Assembly (NCBI GenBank): GCA_019055375.1
Contig: JAHQIW010003637.1
Coordinates: forward strand, 1-64,000
Length of the DNA: 64,000 bases
DNA from: Parelaphostrongylus tenuis
Lineage: Eukaryota > Nematoda > Chromadorea > Rhabditida > Metastrongylidae
Direction: 5' to 3'
The position numbers and the translations under genes were made by a program. Within the stretch, counting starts at the first letter, position 1; each line of letters opens with the position of its first letter. Under the pieces are notes generated by a model that was given only the letters and a program-made list of their open reading frames with translations, was not told where the DNA came from and ran no database searches. Below, piece after piece: positions 11,050 to 21,899 of this stretch.

Positions 11050-11630
11050 GAAAACGTTGCGGGAAGGAGGCGGTGGTCTGATCCCGTATAGAACAACGAC
11101 ATTCTTAACTATCATCTTGGAAATTTTTCATGAGATAAGAAGCAACACTTCAAGCAAATCGCCAATTAACATGATTAAATGCTTTGATCTTTGTTTCCAC
11201 TTACCAATCTCAATTGTGGATACGAGTAACATCTATAAAAGCGAACACATTCATTGGCATCAATTTCAGAGTACCCAAAATGTGAATGCCTGAGCATGGA
11301 TTTGGTCACTTTTCGTTAGGCGAATGAGTGAAATTCTAGCTGTAACTTCAGAGCGACGCTGCTGTAAAATCAATTCAAGCTCCTCTATAATACTGCTTGT
11401 TTTACAGCAAAAATTCAGCATATTAAAACTCATGTTAGAACTTCTCAGTTACTTCTCAAGTGAAGTAGTAAGCACAATTGATCACATATTGCATTACAAT
11501 ATAATTTGCTGCTCCCGCTCTGATTGTTCAACACCCATATGGCTGCTAGTTTATTGATAGTCTACTGCCACAATGAACATCGATTAGATAAAAATGATTG
11601 CCTCAATAATATCACAGTTCACTTTCAATT
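11050..11630. repeat. Downstream flank of gene A (block repeat, four copies)
   Basis: Non-coding sequence between the RTE and the stop codon of gene A. Collinear copies lie at about 25300-25835 (B), 34660-35250 (C) and 53870-54347 (D), sharing phrases such as GGCGAATGAGTGAA and TTCAACACCCATATGG. Copy D ends just after the last phrase and carries no gene. It may hold the 3' UTR and polyadenylation signal; I could not fix either. Confidence 0.7.
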
Positions 11631-13958
11631 TCAGCTGACAGTGACCGTCACCGTGTACAAATGCGAACCAAACGGACCTGATCTTAACAATCGAAGCGCT
11701 TTGTCCACAACATCTTGCCACATCGACCTCGACCAATTAGCCATGATGATGTTCGTAGTCTACATAGAATTCTTTACTTTACAAAACGAGGTTGTACAAG
11801 TAAAAAAGCTATCCAAACTGTGAAAGTTCCTGAGAGCGACAAGTGTTTGCCATCGATAGGCGTTGCAAACATCGCACATGGCATAGCCGGTCCCTCGCAC
11901 CCTGTGCCATTGCGGGGCAAATTCCCGTCACCGTGCTCACGACGAAAATACGGCTTTTCGTCCCATCCTCTCCAGGAAACTATAAGTCTCAGAAACACTT
12001 GCTCTTCTGTACAATATAAAAAAATCAAAACGAAGTTGAACACTACTTTTCTTACTCTTCGATTCCTGCAAAACTTCGCCTATGAACACACTGTATACTA
12101 TATCATTCTCAAAATAAAATATGTGTAACATTTAAAAAGATACTGTCGATTTGAAAGATTTTGATGTCATGGCTCTATGATATTTTACTCAAACTCTGAG
12201 ATTTTATATAAATAAGTTTATGAAAAATATCTTTGTTTGCAAAAAAAAATCAATAATCTCTGCTTTTTCAATGCCCCTTATAGTTCTGATTGAACAACTG
12301 CTAAATGGATGTCCAACATTAATGACTTACGGTCATCTCCTGGTTTCTTGAACATCGAACATAGCAGTGGTTCGTAAGTGGTATTAACTTGAAGTTGACC
12401 CAGAATGTTGGAGATCACAAAATCAGGTAAGAGTGCTCTCCGGCCTTCGATTTCGAGAACATCGATGACCTGAAAAGTAAATCTTTCTTCACTATTTCGG
12501 GATAGTGGATTGATAGAGTTTTCATTTGGCATAAGTGAAGTCTTGCAAGCAATGTAAGCTCCAGGATGCTGAAGGTTTGTGAAAAAATGCGCCTCATCTC
12601 TTACGTCTTTCCAGAATTCACGAGAAAGAATGAAATGCCTAAGCTGTAAACTCACTGTTTGCATTGCAAAACGCTGTGCAAGTGCCTGAACAGCTTCCTT
12701 GCTAGTTGCAATACCAGGGAATAGGGTAGAGATTACGTTATTATCTGTGTAAACCGCGATAATAGGTAAGTTGCTGGGCCCGCTGGCAGTGAAGGTCCTA
12801 GTGCTCGCTGCAACGATATTTCACAGCTTTTTGTAGTGAATGTTTTAAATTAAATTATTAAAATCTTCGAAAATCGGCTCTTCTCGTCATTACCACTCAA
12901 TAGCACTTTCTTTCACAGTTCAGCTAATACCACGTGGTTGAAAAATAAACTTTATTCGTCCGATATTTCGACGTCTTCGTTTCTTCAGAGCCGATAGTTC
13001 GAGTCGATCGTTCACAAGTATTCGTTTTCGTTGTCGTTTAAGTCGACTCTTTTTCAGTGGAGCACCGCCCGAATGGAAAAACCTCACTCGGAAATGTTCA
13101 TTGATGTGAGTTGTTTTTATAAATAATGTTCTCTTGACGTCTAGAAATCTCGTTCGAAACATCGATCTTTCTGAGAAATGTTTCAAGCCTTTTCAAGGTT
13201 TAGCATGTAACTGGCTTGGTACATTTCCGCAATCTTTCAGAATATATCGATGCTCTCGAGTGACATTTTTGAACAGCAGATTGAAGATGAATATGGCTAT
13301 ACCTATGACAACGCATGCCATCGACTTTGAAAAGGCTCAGACACTTTCCGTTGTCAAGTCCTGGCATGTTGTCATTTAAACCACTATCAACCTGTAACTA
13401 ACGCTGCAACTTGTATGGCAACCATCTTGTATACGATAACATCGCTAAGTGAAATTTTCATTCAGCCGATGTTCCTCTAAAGAAAATTGGACTGTGCACG
13501 AACAACGAAGACGAAGACCACAACGAGGGCGAACGACAGTGGACAATCGAATCTAATCATGGGCTCCGAGAAGACGAAGACTCCGAAAACGTTAGCTCAT
13601 TAGAGTTCATTTATAAACTCCTGGTATTAGCTAAATCATAAGAGTCACTGCATTGAAAAACGTCTTAGTTTTATCTTTTCCCTCATGATAGAACTTCTTA
13701 TTTAGAATTAAATACCTGCCTACAGGTAGCGGCAGACTGCGACAACAATTAAGCAGTGATGGAGCGCTAGGCATGCTCATTCTGATTAGGGTTCTTAACA
13801 ATCTAAGAATGGGAATGTTTGTAGCTACATAACAATTCCCTTTCATTACTTTGACCTCCAGGAATCACTCCACATCCAAACACGGTTGAGATTGAGACCA
13901 GCGACAAAATCATAAATGGAGCGCTCGAAGGTCCTGCCTTGTTTGTAAGAGTAATCAT
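11631..13958 (-). pseudogene. Nematode secreted-protein family gene A (five exons, frameshift in exon 4)
   Basis: Function unknown; a small exported protein is predicted. Exons by splice signals and alignment to gene C: 13958-13850 (signal peptide; MILSLVSISTVFGCGVIPG from an inner Met), 12807-12656 (TFTASGPSNLPIIAVYTDN, ending MQT), 12469-12331 (VIDVLEIEGRRALLPDF, ILGQLQVNTTYEPLLC), 11969-11819, and 11759-11631 (TTNIIMANWSRSMWQDVV, SGPFGSHLYTV, stop TGA at 11633-11631). Donors are GTAATG, GTGAGT, GTAAGT and GTTTGG; acceptors end in AG. Exons 1, 2, 3 and 5 are open. Exon 4 is 151 nt against 167 in gene C: VTGICPAMAQGA and ATPIDGKHLSLSGTFT lie in different frames, so the summed length is not a multiple of three. 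Either a real inactivating change or a sequencing error. Confidence 0.8.
12921..13635. mobile_element. Long-TIR element in intron 1 of gene A
   Basis: The left end (AGCTAATACCACGTGG, later TCGACGTCTTCGTTTCTTC and GAGCCGAT) recurs inverted at the right end (GGGCTCCGAGAAGACGAAGAC, later TGGTATTAGCTAA). Inverted arms run roughly 190 bp with partial identity, giving a ~715-bp element with no coding capacity I can recognise. The same element occupies the same intron in genes B and C, so it predates the block duplication. Confidence 0.6.
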
Positions 13959-15074
13959 TTTCCTAAAATAGATCAAGTATTATAGACTCAACTAAGACTA
14001 ATGTTTACATCTTTTGTGTCAGATCATCCACGAGATTATAACAGATTCGGCACTCGGCACCTACACGAGCGATGACGACGCCATGGCTAATCTTCGAGTT
14101 TTTGTGGTTTTTTCAAGTGCTTCAAAGAATCTCTGACTCGCTTCATTCGGAAGAAAATCTTTAAAAGCGTATTTCGTGGCACAATGTGCTAATGAGATAC
14201 TCAAAAAACCAGTTATCGAGGTGAGAAAATCTCTGTCAAATCTTGAATGAGAATGGAGTGCATGGGAACGACAAGTTAGAGGAAAATTCCAGTGAATGCG
14301 CCAATTTCTCAAGTTGTTCGACTTATATTCGGCTCCCGCCTCCTTATTTCTAATGCTTCTACAATCGACAAAGCGCCTGAATCACAACTGCAGTTCTGAA
14401 AAAAAGTCTTACAAAGAAGATATCGATTGGTAAAAGCGAAGCACAATTCTCATTGCAAAGCTTTTTCGGTAACAAATTTCTAAACAAAAACTGCGTTTGT
14501 GAAACTTTGATGTTCTTGTTAGCCTATCACATTTGGCACGCTCATAAATTACAGTTTGAACGGAGTGGTCAACTGATAGCGAAATTGAGTAGATCTATAG
14601 AATTCAATAGTATGGCTGAGAAATGGGCGTGTAATTAGATGTTACCAAAATCCACCAATATGAGGATGTAACGGAAAATCGTGTCAGGATTGGATCTTAG
14701 ATTAAACAGCTGCATGAAGGCATCAAATGCTGCAGTGAAGATATGGAAATAATTCACTTCGTTGGAATCGTTAATGTATTGAAATGGGAAAGCAGATTGG
14801 ACGATGTTTGAGAACGCAAGCTATGTAATGCTAAGCAGACGCTACCCTGTTCATCTTTTCAAACGTTTCAAGGCAGACGTTTACAGAACGTTGTTTTTCT
14901 GCAATTTCCACATGATGTTTAGGCAAAGCGAAATTTGTCACCGTACATTTCATTTAGTGAAATCCGCTTCTTTGTGGTCTCTCCGTTTCTGTAATTGCTG
15001 CGGAGCATACGACGGCCTAGATTCTGAATTTTGACAAGCTCTCCACTGACGGCTGCATCTTCAACGAATTATCT
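13959..15074 (-). other. Upstream region of gene A with conserved minus-strand frame
   Basis: Shared with 28137-29249 (B) and 37633-38725 (C). On the minus strand about 14310-14080 reads FDRDFLTSITGFLSISLAHC, then ATKYAFKDFLPNEASQRF and FEALEKT. The same frame is partly kept in B and C, with stops in both. It could be an eroded exon of another gene or chance. A second stretch near 14780-14660 (FTAAFDAFMQLFNLRSNP) is also alignable between copies. I do not recognise either. The promoter of gene A should lie here; no TATA-like element can be singled out. Confidence 0.4.
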
Positions 15075-15631
15075 GGTTGGAAAGAAAGTTTTAGGGCACT
15101 TGTAAAAACTCAAAAATTCTTGCAAGTTTCGAACAAAACTTTAATTACTCATTAATTACATTATTTAACATTAATAACTATTCATCAAAATAAAGGTAAT
15201 CGTTTTCTACGACTTTCTGCCGTCGGTCCGCTAAGTTACGGATCTTGTCGAAGTCGTAATTTCTTTGACATCGAGTTAAGGAACTTTTGACATGCATCTT
15301 CAGCTTCATCGAACGACTCAGGATTTTATTGGACGTCCTAAACGAAGCTTGTCTTTGAGTTCACGATCTCCGAAATTAGAGCGTTCAATCAACCGTGATT
15401 TCATCGAGTCTAGCTCGATGTGGAAGACCCTTTCTCTAATGATCACGCAACAAAACACGAAGTGCAATTATGAGCTTAGACAGGTCGGAGGCTTGCAACA
15501 AAGTAAAAATAAAGACTAATAATATCTAGGCTCATAGCGGGAAAATCCCACATCAGAAAGTGTAATATTTCTATGCTTGTGCAGGAGTTATCCCATGTCA
15601 TCGCAGTGCCCCAGAACTTTTTTTTCCAACC
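15075..15631 (-). mobile_element. Mariner deletion derivative, copy 3 (block A)
   Basis: Clear inverted termini: GGTTGGAAAGAAAGTTTTAG at the left and GTGCCCCAGAACTTTTTTTT followed by CCAACC at the right. The interior matches the copies in blocks B and C, with a frame-broken remnant of the transposase N-terminus fused to its C-terminus. It lies at the same place relative to gene A as its counterparts do to genes B and C, so it was duplicated with the block. Confidence 0.7.
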
Positions 15632-16040
15632 GTAATAGGAAATATTTTAAGAATAGCATCCTTTGGCTGTGGAAGTCTCATCCCAATAGTAAACGACATA
15701 GTGTTCGAAGCAGAAAGTAACTCATTTCCAAAGTGCTCGAGAAAAGTCTCCTACCTGGAATGTAGTGAATTTTGTTCTCAACTATTTCGCAAATGACAAA
15801 TCGAAAGCACCGTCAGCGCTGTATTATCGTAGACCCTGTTTGTGAGTTTTACAAGCCGTCATTGAAGCTGAATAAGCTAATTCGTTTACAGCCGTTTCGT
15901 GTTTTCAGACTTCCGTGTCCCTTTGCTTGAATTGCTGAACAACGAACAATTTCGCTACGGTGTTCTCCCTGCATTTCAATACAATTTTGTTATAAATCCG
16001 CGAGTTTCAAAACGTTTTTTGTGTGGAATGCCATCACCTG
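15632..16040. repeat. Shared block sequence (A/C), uncharacterised
   Basis: Collinear with 39299-39700. The minus strand keeps EIVRCSAIQ, GHGSLKTRNGC and a SLFSFN-like string in one frame in both copies, which hints at former coding sequence. Block B shares only its start, to about 29945. Confidence 0.4.
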
Positions 16041-16760
16041 TATAATCTGTTGTCTCGCTGATCCTCGAGTGACGAGAGTGGAGCTTTCGCATTCTCCTAA
16101 TACGTCAAGCAGCCTGAGTAAATCCTCCTCATTGATGGGATTACTTGGGCATCATGTCCTTCGTACAAGTTTTTTGTGAATAAGTTAAACTGTATCAGGT
16201 GGCCTTCTTATAGTGTGTTAGACATTTCAAAGGATTCTCCCGGTATACGTCTATCGTCCAGCGGCTGTCATCAGAACGTATTATGTGTCCAGCCTAAGGA
16301 TCGCCGACATCCTGGGTGCAGAACGGCGCACTCAATTTTCGATCGCTGCCACAGATCAGATTTTCGAATCAGTTCTCCAATTTGAAAGGAGCTGTACACT
16401 CTTTGATCGACCTTTCGTTTCCACGTTTCATAACTCCAATGATCTCACATCCTGCGTACGTAGCGACTGATTTTTCAAACATTTGTGGAGGCAACGGTAA
16501 TCGCTGGTCGAATATTGGGCATGAAGTTGGATCTTCCTTGTATTTTTTCTATATCGTCAATGTTCTCAAACGGTCTCCAAGTGGCTCGCTTACTCTTGCT
16601 CAGATTCAAATCTTGGTTGTTCATCATATTGAATTTGCAAACTGAGCACACCTATTTGAACCTTTGACGATATTGATTTTGGTAAGGGTGAAGAGGCTTT
16701 CAAAACCAATGTGTTCTCCATAAAAATCGTTCTTGAGAAACTTGATCGGAAACCTATCCT
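16040..16760 (-). mobile_element. Second RTE-like remnant (block A)
   Basis: Strongly decayed. The minus strand near 16165-16050 reads LFTKNLYEGHDAQVIPSMRR, resembling the RTE tail W-S-D-FFTK-L-ER-DA-x-R-V-PRA. Farther upstream (16.6-16.75 kb) is the counterpart of the 40.2-40.4 kb segment, whose FTFNKMN...NMMNNQDLELS matches the RTE string FTLNGTN...NMMNDLAPELS. Its order matches block C, so it bounds the duplicated block on the upstream side of the gene. Confidence 0.5.
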
Positions 16761-16804
16761 TCCAAAAAAAAAAAACTTAGTGAGAAAAAGGCATCTCCTT
16801 TTCT

Positions 16805-16970
16805 GGTATATCTCTGAGAATCCGGGAGGATAATAGCACTGACTTGATACATCGGTAAACGATCGCGAGTCACTGTAGTGGCCACACATTCATTCAGTCA
16901 CCTCCAGCGTGCCTAATGAAGTCAAATGGCGCATTTCCTAGGGACTGATAAACGTCGAGAAGTTATCCTT
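16805..16970 (+). mobile_element. SINE family 1, 3' remnant
   Basis: Matches the distal half of the SINE at 6275 and 18224: GGGAGGATAATAGCACTGAC, CATTCATTCAGTCACCTCC, and AATGGCGCATTTCCTAGGGA. The tRNA-like head is missing. It abuts the start of the PRP6-like sequence. Confidence 0.6.
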
Positions 16971-16974
16971 TTTT

Positions 16975-19440
16975 ATGGCTTCCAGTTGCTTGCAAGACAC
17001 ATGAGCGAATTCCTGCCTCTGTTCGTCTCTCGAAAGCTGCCATTGTGTTAGAAGAATCAGATGATGCACGCGTAATTCTCACCCATGCAGTGGAATGTTG
17101 TAGGTGAGTTCATTCCTGTTTTGAGCAGAGCGCATATTTTTGTCGGTTCGTTATTTCTTCCTTTATCTTGAAGAATTCCCTATGAGTATCAGTTGTTGAA
17201 TTATCATCGAGTGATTTGATAGTAGAAGCAGATTTCGTAAGAAAAAAGAAAGGAACTCTTTTAGCTCAAGTACCGAGCTCCGTTGACTATGGCGTGTTTG
17301 GAAACCTGTATCAATGCGCGAAAGTTCTTAATAGAGCTCGAGAACATATTCCGACCGATTGTCAGATTTGGTTGTTCTCTGCTCATCTAAAAGAAACGCG
17401 ATGTCAAAAGGATATGTTTGATCATATCGTACAGAGGGTATATTGTAGCGACTATGGTTTCAATGGTGTGGTGAATGAGTGAATGACGTGAAGTTCAATC
17501 ATGTGTGGTATAGTATGAGTCGTTCTGCACCTCAAAATTCTGTCTTCTGGCTTTTTGTATGCGGAATTTAGGCTTTATCACCCTCAAATGAAAATATGGT
17601 GGGGTTGAATCGAGAACGTTGAATGAAGGATGTCATAAACGCCAAACGTGTCGGCGGCACGCTTACTTGTCAAGCCATAATGTTAGTCATTTTGAGGTCT
17701 TGTGCTCACTAAGCTCTGTGATGCTTCATTAAATAGATGGGCATTTTGCTCATGTGTGGCTGCGTTTCTAAGAATATTATTTTTGTTAATACTTGATTTG
17801 ATATGAGATTGTTCAAACTGTGATGTCATCAGTACTGGTGTAGAAGACGGAGACAAAAAGCAACGTGATTGGAAGATGCAGACTCTATTGCAAAACTCTT
17901 TTGCAAAAAAGATATGACAGTACATTCTTCTATGGCTACGTAAATCAAATTTTAGACCCTTAGACGCCTCAATGGCAAATAAGACCACATCAGTATGGTA
18001 AAGATTAAGAATTCTCAAGATGCTCAGTTGAGTAAGTAGAACTTTGTGATTCCGGATTTTACCCCATTTTCATGGACGCTAGCATGTACCCCTGCGGTTT
18101 ACGCCCAGGCCTTGAAGAACATCGAAAAACGTCAGGGCGTTTGCCTTGCAGCTGCTCATTTCGAAAAGAACAGGAAATATCGTTTGTTTACTTTGTATTT
18201 TTGCTTCATATATTGGTTAAATTAGGGCATACTTGGCGCAGTCGTCAGGGCTGCTCTGCGTGGCACACTAGGTCGATGGTTGAATCTCGCGCTTATGGTA
18301 CACCAAGCCATCCATCCCTCCGAGGTCAGTAAATTGATATCGAACTGGTCGCAGACTTTTCTGTGAGGATGTGCAACACTGAGTGGATACAGCGGGAGGT
18401 CACCGCGAGTCATTGTAAATGCGAGATATGCATTCATTGACCTCCAAGCGAAGTTAAAAATTGAAGGCGAATGCATGGCGCATCTCTCAGTGATTGATCA
18501 ATGCCGAGAGCTTTATCCCTATTGGCTAGTTTCCGGAATATAAACGTTTCACGTTTAGCGAGCAATATGAGACACTTCTTGCCGATGCATCCACTTCTTG
18601 TCCACAAATTAAAGTTTTATGGCTAATGTAGGCAAGACTGAGATGCTTACATAGTGATATCTCAGGAGCTAGGTTAATTCTCGCTATGATGTGTTTCAGT
18701 ATATTTTACTTCATGAACTATCTAGGATGATTTCTTTCCTGGAAATTATACAGAACGAGTACGTGGGACCATTTTACATTTTCCCAACAACTGCTTCCAA
18801 AAAAAAACTGATCAAATCACGATTCTATCAATTGTTTTGCGGATTTGTCACTCGTCTATTACTTTTCGAGGCTTTTAAATATAAAGCCAAGTCTGAGGCA
18901 TTTGGATTGCTGCAGTTAAGTTGGAGTCAGCGAACAACAAATTTGCACGTGCTCCTCGTCTTCTTAAAAAAGCTCGACGCAACGCTCCTTTGGCATGGAT
19001 GTGGACGAAGTGTGCTCGGCTTGACTGGTGTCTGGGTGACCTGGAAAGGGCAAAAGTGTTGATCAAAGGAGGACTCGAGAAGTCAGTTTTAGTTAGTGTT
19101 TCTGAGAAATTCGAGGAGAAATTAATTGTGCATGCGATGATGATTCATGGTTGAATAAAGGATGTCTATAGAACTCAATTCTAGGTGTCCAGATTTCGCA
19201 AAACTTTACATGGTGTTGGGACAGATCACTTTTCAAAAAATAACTATGACGAAACTAGGCAAATATTTGCTGAAGTCGATGATTTAGGCAGACTTAAGGT
19301 CATTTATGAGTATATCAACATTTTTATTGTTTATCTAAGCTCAAAAACTACCTTGGCGCTGCTCCTTTATGGCCATTACTGAGTCGTCTGGAGGAGTTGC
19401 AAAAGCAAATTAGGCGAGATCTGATTTGAATAAGGTTGGT
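16975..19440 (+). pseudogene. PRP6-like (pre-mRNA-processing factor 6) decayed, intron-containing copy
   Basis: PRP6 is a U5/tri-snRNP protein built of TPR/HAT repeats that acts in spliceosome assembly. Six collinear plus-strand pieces match its middle region as I recall it: about 16990-17103 ([20 protein letters not shown], then [12 protein letters not shown], followed by GTGAGT); 17270-17480 (AREHIPTDCQIWL, QKDMFDHIVQR); 18088-18170 (AVYAQALKNIEKRQG, LAAAHFEKN); 18893-19080 (AAVKLESANN, RRNAPLAWMWTKCARLDWCL, GDLERAKVLI); 19187-19290 (CPDFAKLYMVLGQI, then another frame with NYDETRQIFAE); 19345-19435 (LGAAPLWPLLSRLEELQKQ). Frameshifts occur in the second, fourth and fifth pieces and there are no N- or C-terminal parts. 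Retained intron-like gaps show this came from DNA duplication, not retrotransposition. A SINE sits in one gap. Confidence 0.8.
18224..18515 (+). mobile_element. tRNA-derived SINE, family 1, copy 3
   Basis: Head CTTGGCGCAGTCGTCAGGGC and GGTCGATGGTTGAATCTCGC (A- and B-box like), body AAGCCATCCATCCCTCCG and GCATTCATTGACCTCC, tail AATGCATGGCGCATCTCTCA. Same order as the copy at 6275. Inserted within an intron-like gap of the PRP6 pseudogene. Confidence 0.75.
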
Positions 19441-19740
19441 CAATTTTTATCTGTTTTTATAGGACGTCTTGTGCACTTTATATTTGTCAGCTTTAAACAG
19501 TTGCGTTGTCGCATTCGCTCTGTACTTATAAATCTACCACCCTAGTGAGACACAGTGATTATTAGGTCAGAGCTTTAATTAACAATTACAAGATTTGAAA
19601 AGTCTGCCTTCTAATTCTCGCTTATGTGAGTCAGCCTTTCCGACAAGTTTACGAAAGCCAGAGCGCATTTCCAGCCGAACTGACTCTACGTAATCATGTC
19701 GCTCCTCCATCCAAATTGCTTCAGCTCAAAATCGTCCAAA
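19441..19740. other. No gene recognised
   Basis: Sequence after the PRP6-like remnant. No further PRP6 motif, RNA or transposon end was recognised. Confidence 0.5.
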
Positions 19741-19915
19741 CTACCTTGTTGCTGAGCGAATTGAGTGGTAAGCAACAATATGACCTCAGCCGGGAGTCAA
19801 ACAGCATTTCATCCATACCTGGATTCGCGCTACCACTACATCACCGAGGCACTTTGCGCCATGACTCATTCTTCAATATCTCTATGTTAGCAAGTATTAT
19901 ATCTAACAGTGGTTG
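19740..19915 (-). mobile_element. tRNA-like SINE, family 2, degenerate copy
   Basis: Reverse complement reads TGCCTCGGTGATGTAGTGGT, ATGGATGAAATGC and a drifted B box TTTGACTCCCGGCTGAGG. It is preceded on the minus strand by GCTAACATAGAGATATTGAA, which also precedes the copy at 22440, showing that the repeated unit is longer than a tRNA gene. Confidence 0.6.
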
Positions 19916-19949
19916 TCGTAGAATAGCCAGAGGGCGCCGTGGCCATTGA

Positions 19950-21029
19950 ACCACCTATCTATTTTCACGCAAAAGGCTAATTTTACATCAATCTGAGCTG
20001 CACCTTTCGACAGCACAATCAAGTATTGTTGACTTATACCTTCGGCACTTTATTGATCCGTCTTCACAGTGTTTTTTCCCCTGCATGGATCGCAGTAATT
20101 CTAGCATTAAAATCGTTTTTTTCGTCTGTTTTTTTCAAACTCGTAGAATACTGGTCGACAATCTGCACGATTATTTTGAGCCAAATGAAAGGCACTTTCT
20201 TTGTGCTGAAGTTTCGATTCATGATAAATCCTCTATGAGTGAACGCATTTAGGTGGAGAAAGCTCGAGAATTTCCAAAAAGCTATCAATGTTGAATCTGG
20301 TAATGGAGACGCATGCGCACACTGTTGCAAGTTTGAACTGCTACTAGGCACAGAGGTCTCTTACATAACGCTTATAGAGCAGAGGATTTATCGAGCATAA
20401 CTTCTGAACATAATGAGCTCACAATTAGGATAAAAAGGAGAAAAAGATGAAGAAATGTCGAGGAAGCAGAGCCCCGTCATGGAAAGTTATGGGATCTGTT
20501 TCAGAAGGCCTGAAGCATTGACGGAGGCAAACTGGAGAGATTTTCAAAACCGTTGTTAGTAATATACCGATTCCATCATAGTTGGAGTTGTTTGAAGTCG
20601 CACCAGTATACTCATTCATTTTTACTTACCGATTTTTTGTTAATAGAAACCTTACTATATCGTTTGGGATGTCATTTATGGATTTTGTTTTCTCCCACTT
20701 CACTTTATTTGTCCAAATGTGATCGAGTAGGATTGTTCCCACACTCAGATCTCCGCGTTTTCACATTGCAGCTGTTATAAAGAGACAAATATGAATAAAC
20801 CATATTGTAGCCGTAGCATTCGCATAGTGTAATTAAAAGAATCATGACCAGTAAACGAGGCAAGTCGTTACACTTTATTTACGCATTAGCTACTTTTTTG
20901 ATGCTCAGAACTTCCCCAGTTATTTGATCCGCACTCAACACTTTAAGACCGTTCAAACTTCCTTTCTGTAGTAATTATGATTTCTAATAGTTTTGACTGC
21001 ATTTTTCGCAGTGGTGCGATGTTTATAAT
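19950..21029. other. No gene recognised; distant similarity to 44.1-44.35 kb
   Basis: 20640-20820 and 44150-44340 share interspersed phrases (TCTCCCACTTCACTTT, GTCCAAA, CATATTGTAGC) in the same order. Together with similar matches at 22.57-22.98 / 44.5-46.6 kb this suggests an old duplication. No coding assignment is possible. Confidence 0.35.
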
Positions 21030-21165
21030 ACACTTAAGAGAATTGAGCGGTGAGCAAAAACGCGGCCTCAGGCGGGAATCGCACCCGCGTTTCATCCTAT
21101 CCGGGGACGCGTACTCTACCACTCACCACAGAGGCACCTTTGCGCCGCCTGTGGTGAAGGTTCAG
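21030..21165 (-). mobile_element. tRNA-like SINE, family 2, best-preserved copy
   Basis: Reverse complement GCCTCTGTGGTGAGTGGTAG through CCCGCCTGAGGC folds close to a tRNA. The acceptor stem pairs at 6 of 7, the T arm GCGGG-TGCGATT-CCCGC is perfect, and the anticodon arm is CGTCC-CCGGATA-GGATG. However, position 33 is C rather than U and the D arm is weak. Related sequences at 19.74, 22.44 and 60.25 kb share flanks outside the tRNA-like core (GCTCACC-CTCAATTC). A SINE or tRNA-pseudogene family is the better reading than a functional tRNA. Confidence 0.6.
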
Positions 21166-21637
21166 TGGTTTTTGCTGTGTGGTCCCTGGATATGTCTCAG
21201 GCAGTGATATCTGAATATTGTTGGATTGTCCTTAGCGGTGCACTGACCTTTGTGCTGTCACGCGTTGAACTTCCGAGTTGCGGCTACTTTTGCCCTTTGA
21301 AGTGGCTCGTTGCACTTCCAAGTTGCTACGGGCTGAACTTTAGTCTGTGTGACCGCGACTTCTGCCAGTTGCCTCTTGTAACCGACAAGAGCACAAAGTT
21401 CAAATCCTTTATATGGGTTATACCAAACGATGGCGTTGTACCAAACAATGTGGTAGAACCAAACAACCTATAATATACATATATCACTGTTATAATAACA
21501 TAAGAACAATATATATACGATTGCGACATATCGTTATATGAACATTTGTCTGTGAATGTGCTGTATCGTCTTGTGACGATAATATGAACAAGTGAAGTAA
21601 TTGATGAGATGTATCCGTCGTTGACGATACCATGGAT

Positions 21638-21858
21638 GTTGTTATTAACGGAACATGGCTAGGCGGCGGAGCCCGTTTGGGGTTGCTATGTTCGCCCCGA
21701 AGTAGAAGCACCGGCGGCAGGATCCAGTGGGTGAATATATAGTGTTAGCAGTGGGGTCACTACTGATTATATATGGGCAGAATCCCTTAGCCGCGGTGGT
21801 GGGCCGAGCATAGCCTAAGTGAGCTTGCTCCGCCACGTAGGTGATATGTTCCGTCACA
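21638..21858. mobile_element. Small GC-rich TIR element (~220 bp)
   Basis: The left end on the plus strand reads TGTTATTAACGGAACATGGC, then GGCGGCGGAGC. The right end on the minus strand reads TGTGACGGAACATATCACC, then GTGGCGGAGC. These ends are imperfect inverted repeats of ~35 bp. The interior is clearly richer in GC than its surroundings, which suggests a foreign insertion. No coding function recognised. Confidence 0.45.
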
Positions 21859-21899
21859 ATTCTGTTGAGTTCACCTGACAGTTGTATGAACTCAACCTT

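Noticed and set aside
11715..12128. Plus-strand open frame of 137 codons
   Set aside because: Covers exons 4 and 5 of gene A in antisense; the minus strand carries the conserved family motifs and splice sites.
21060..21131. Functional tRNA gene on the minus strand
   Set aside because: Position 33 is C, the D arm is poor, one acceptor pair is mismatched, and related decayed copies share flanks outside the tRNA, so a SINE or pseudogene is more likely.
21480..21858. Solo LTR of a BEL/Pao-type retrotransposon
   Set aside because: The TGTGACGGAAC start is suggestive, but no CA end, primer-binding site or gag/pol motif could be found; the inverted ends fit a small TIR element better.
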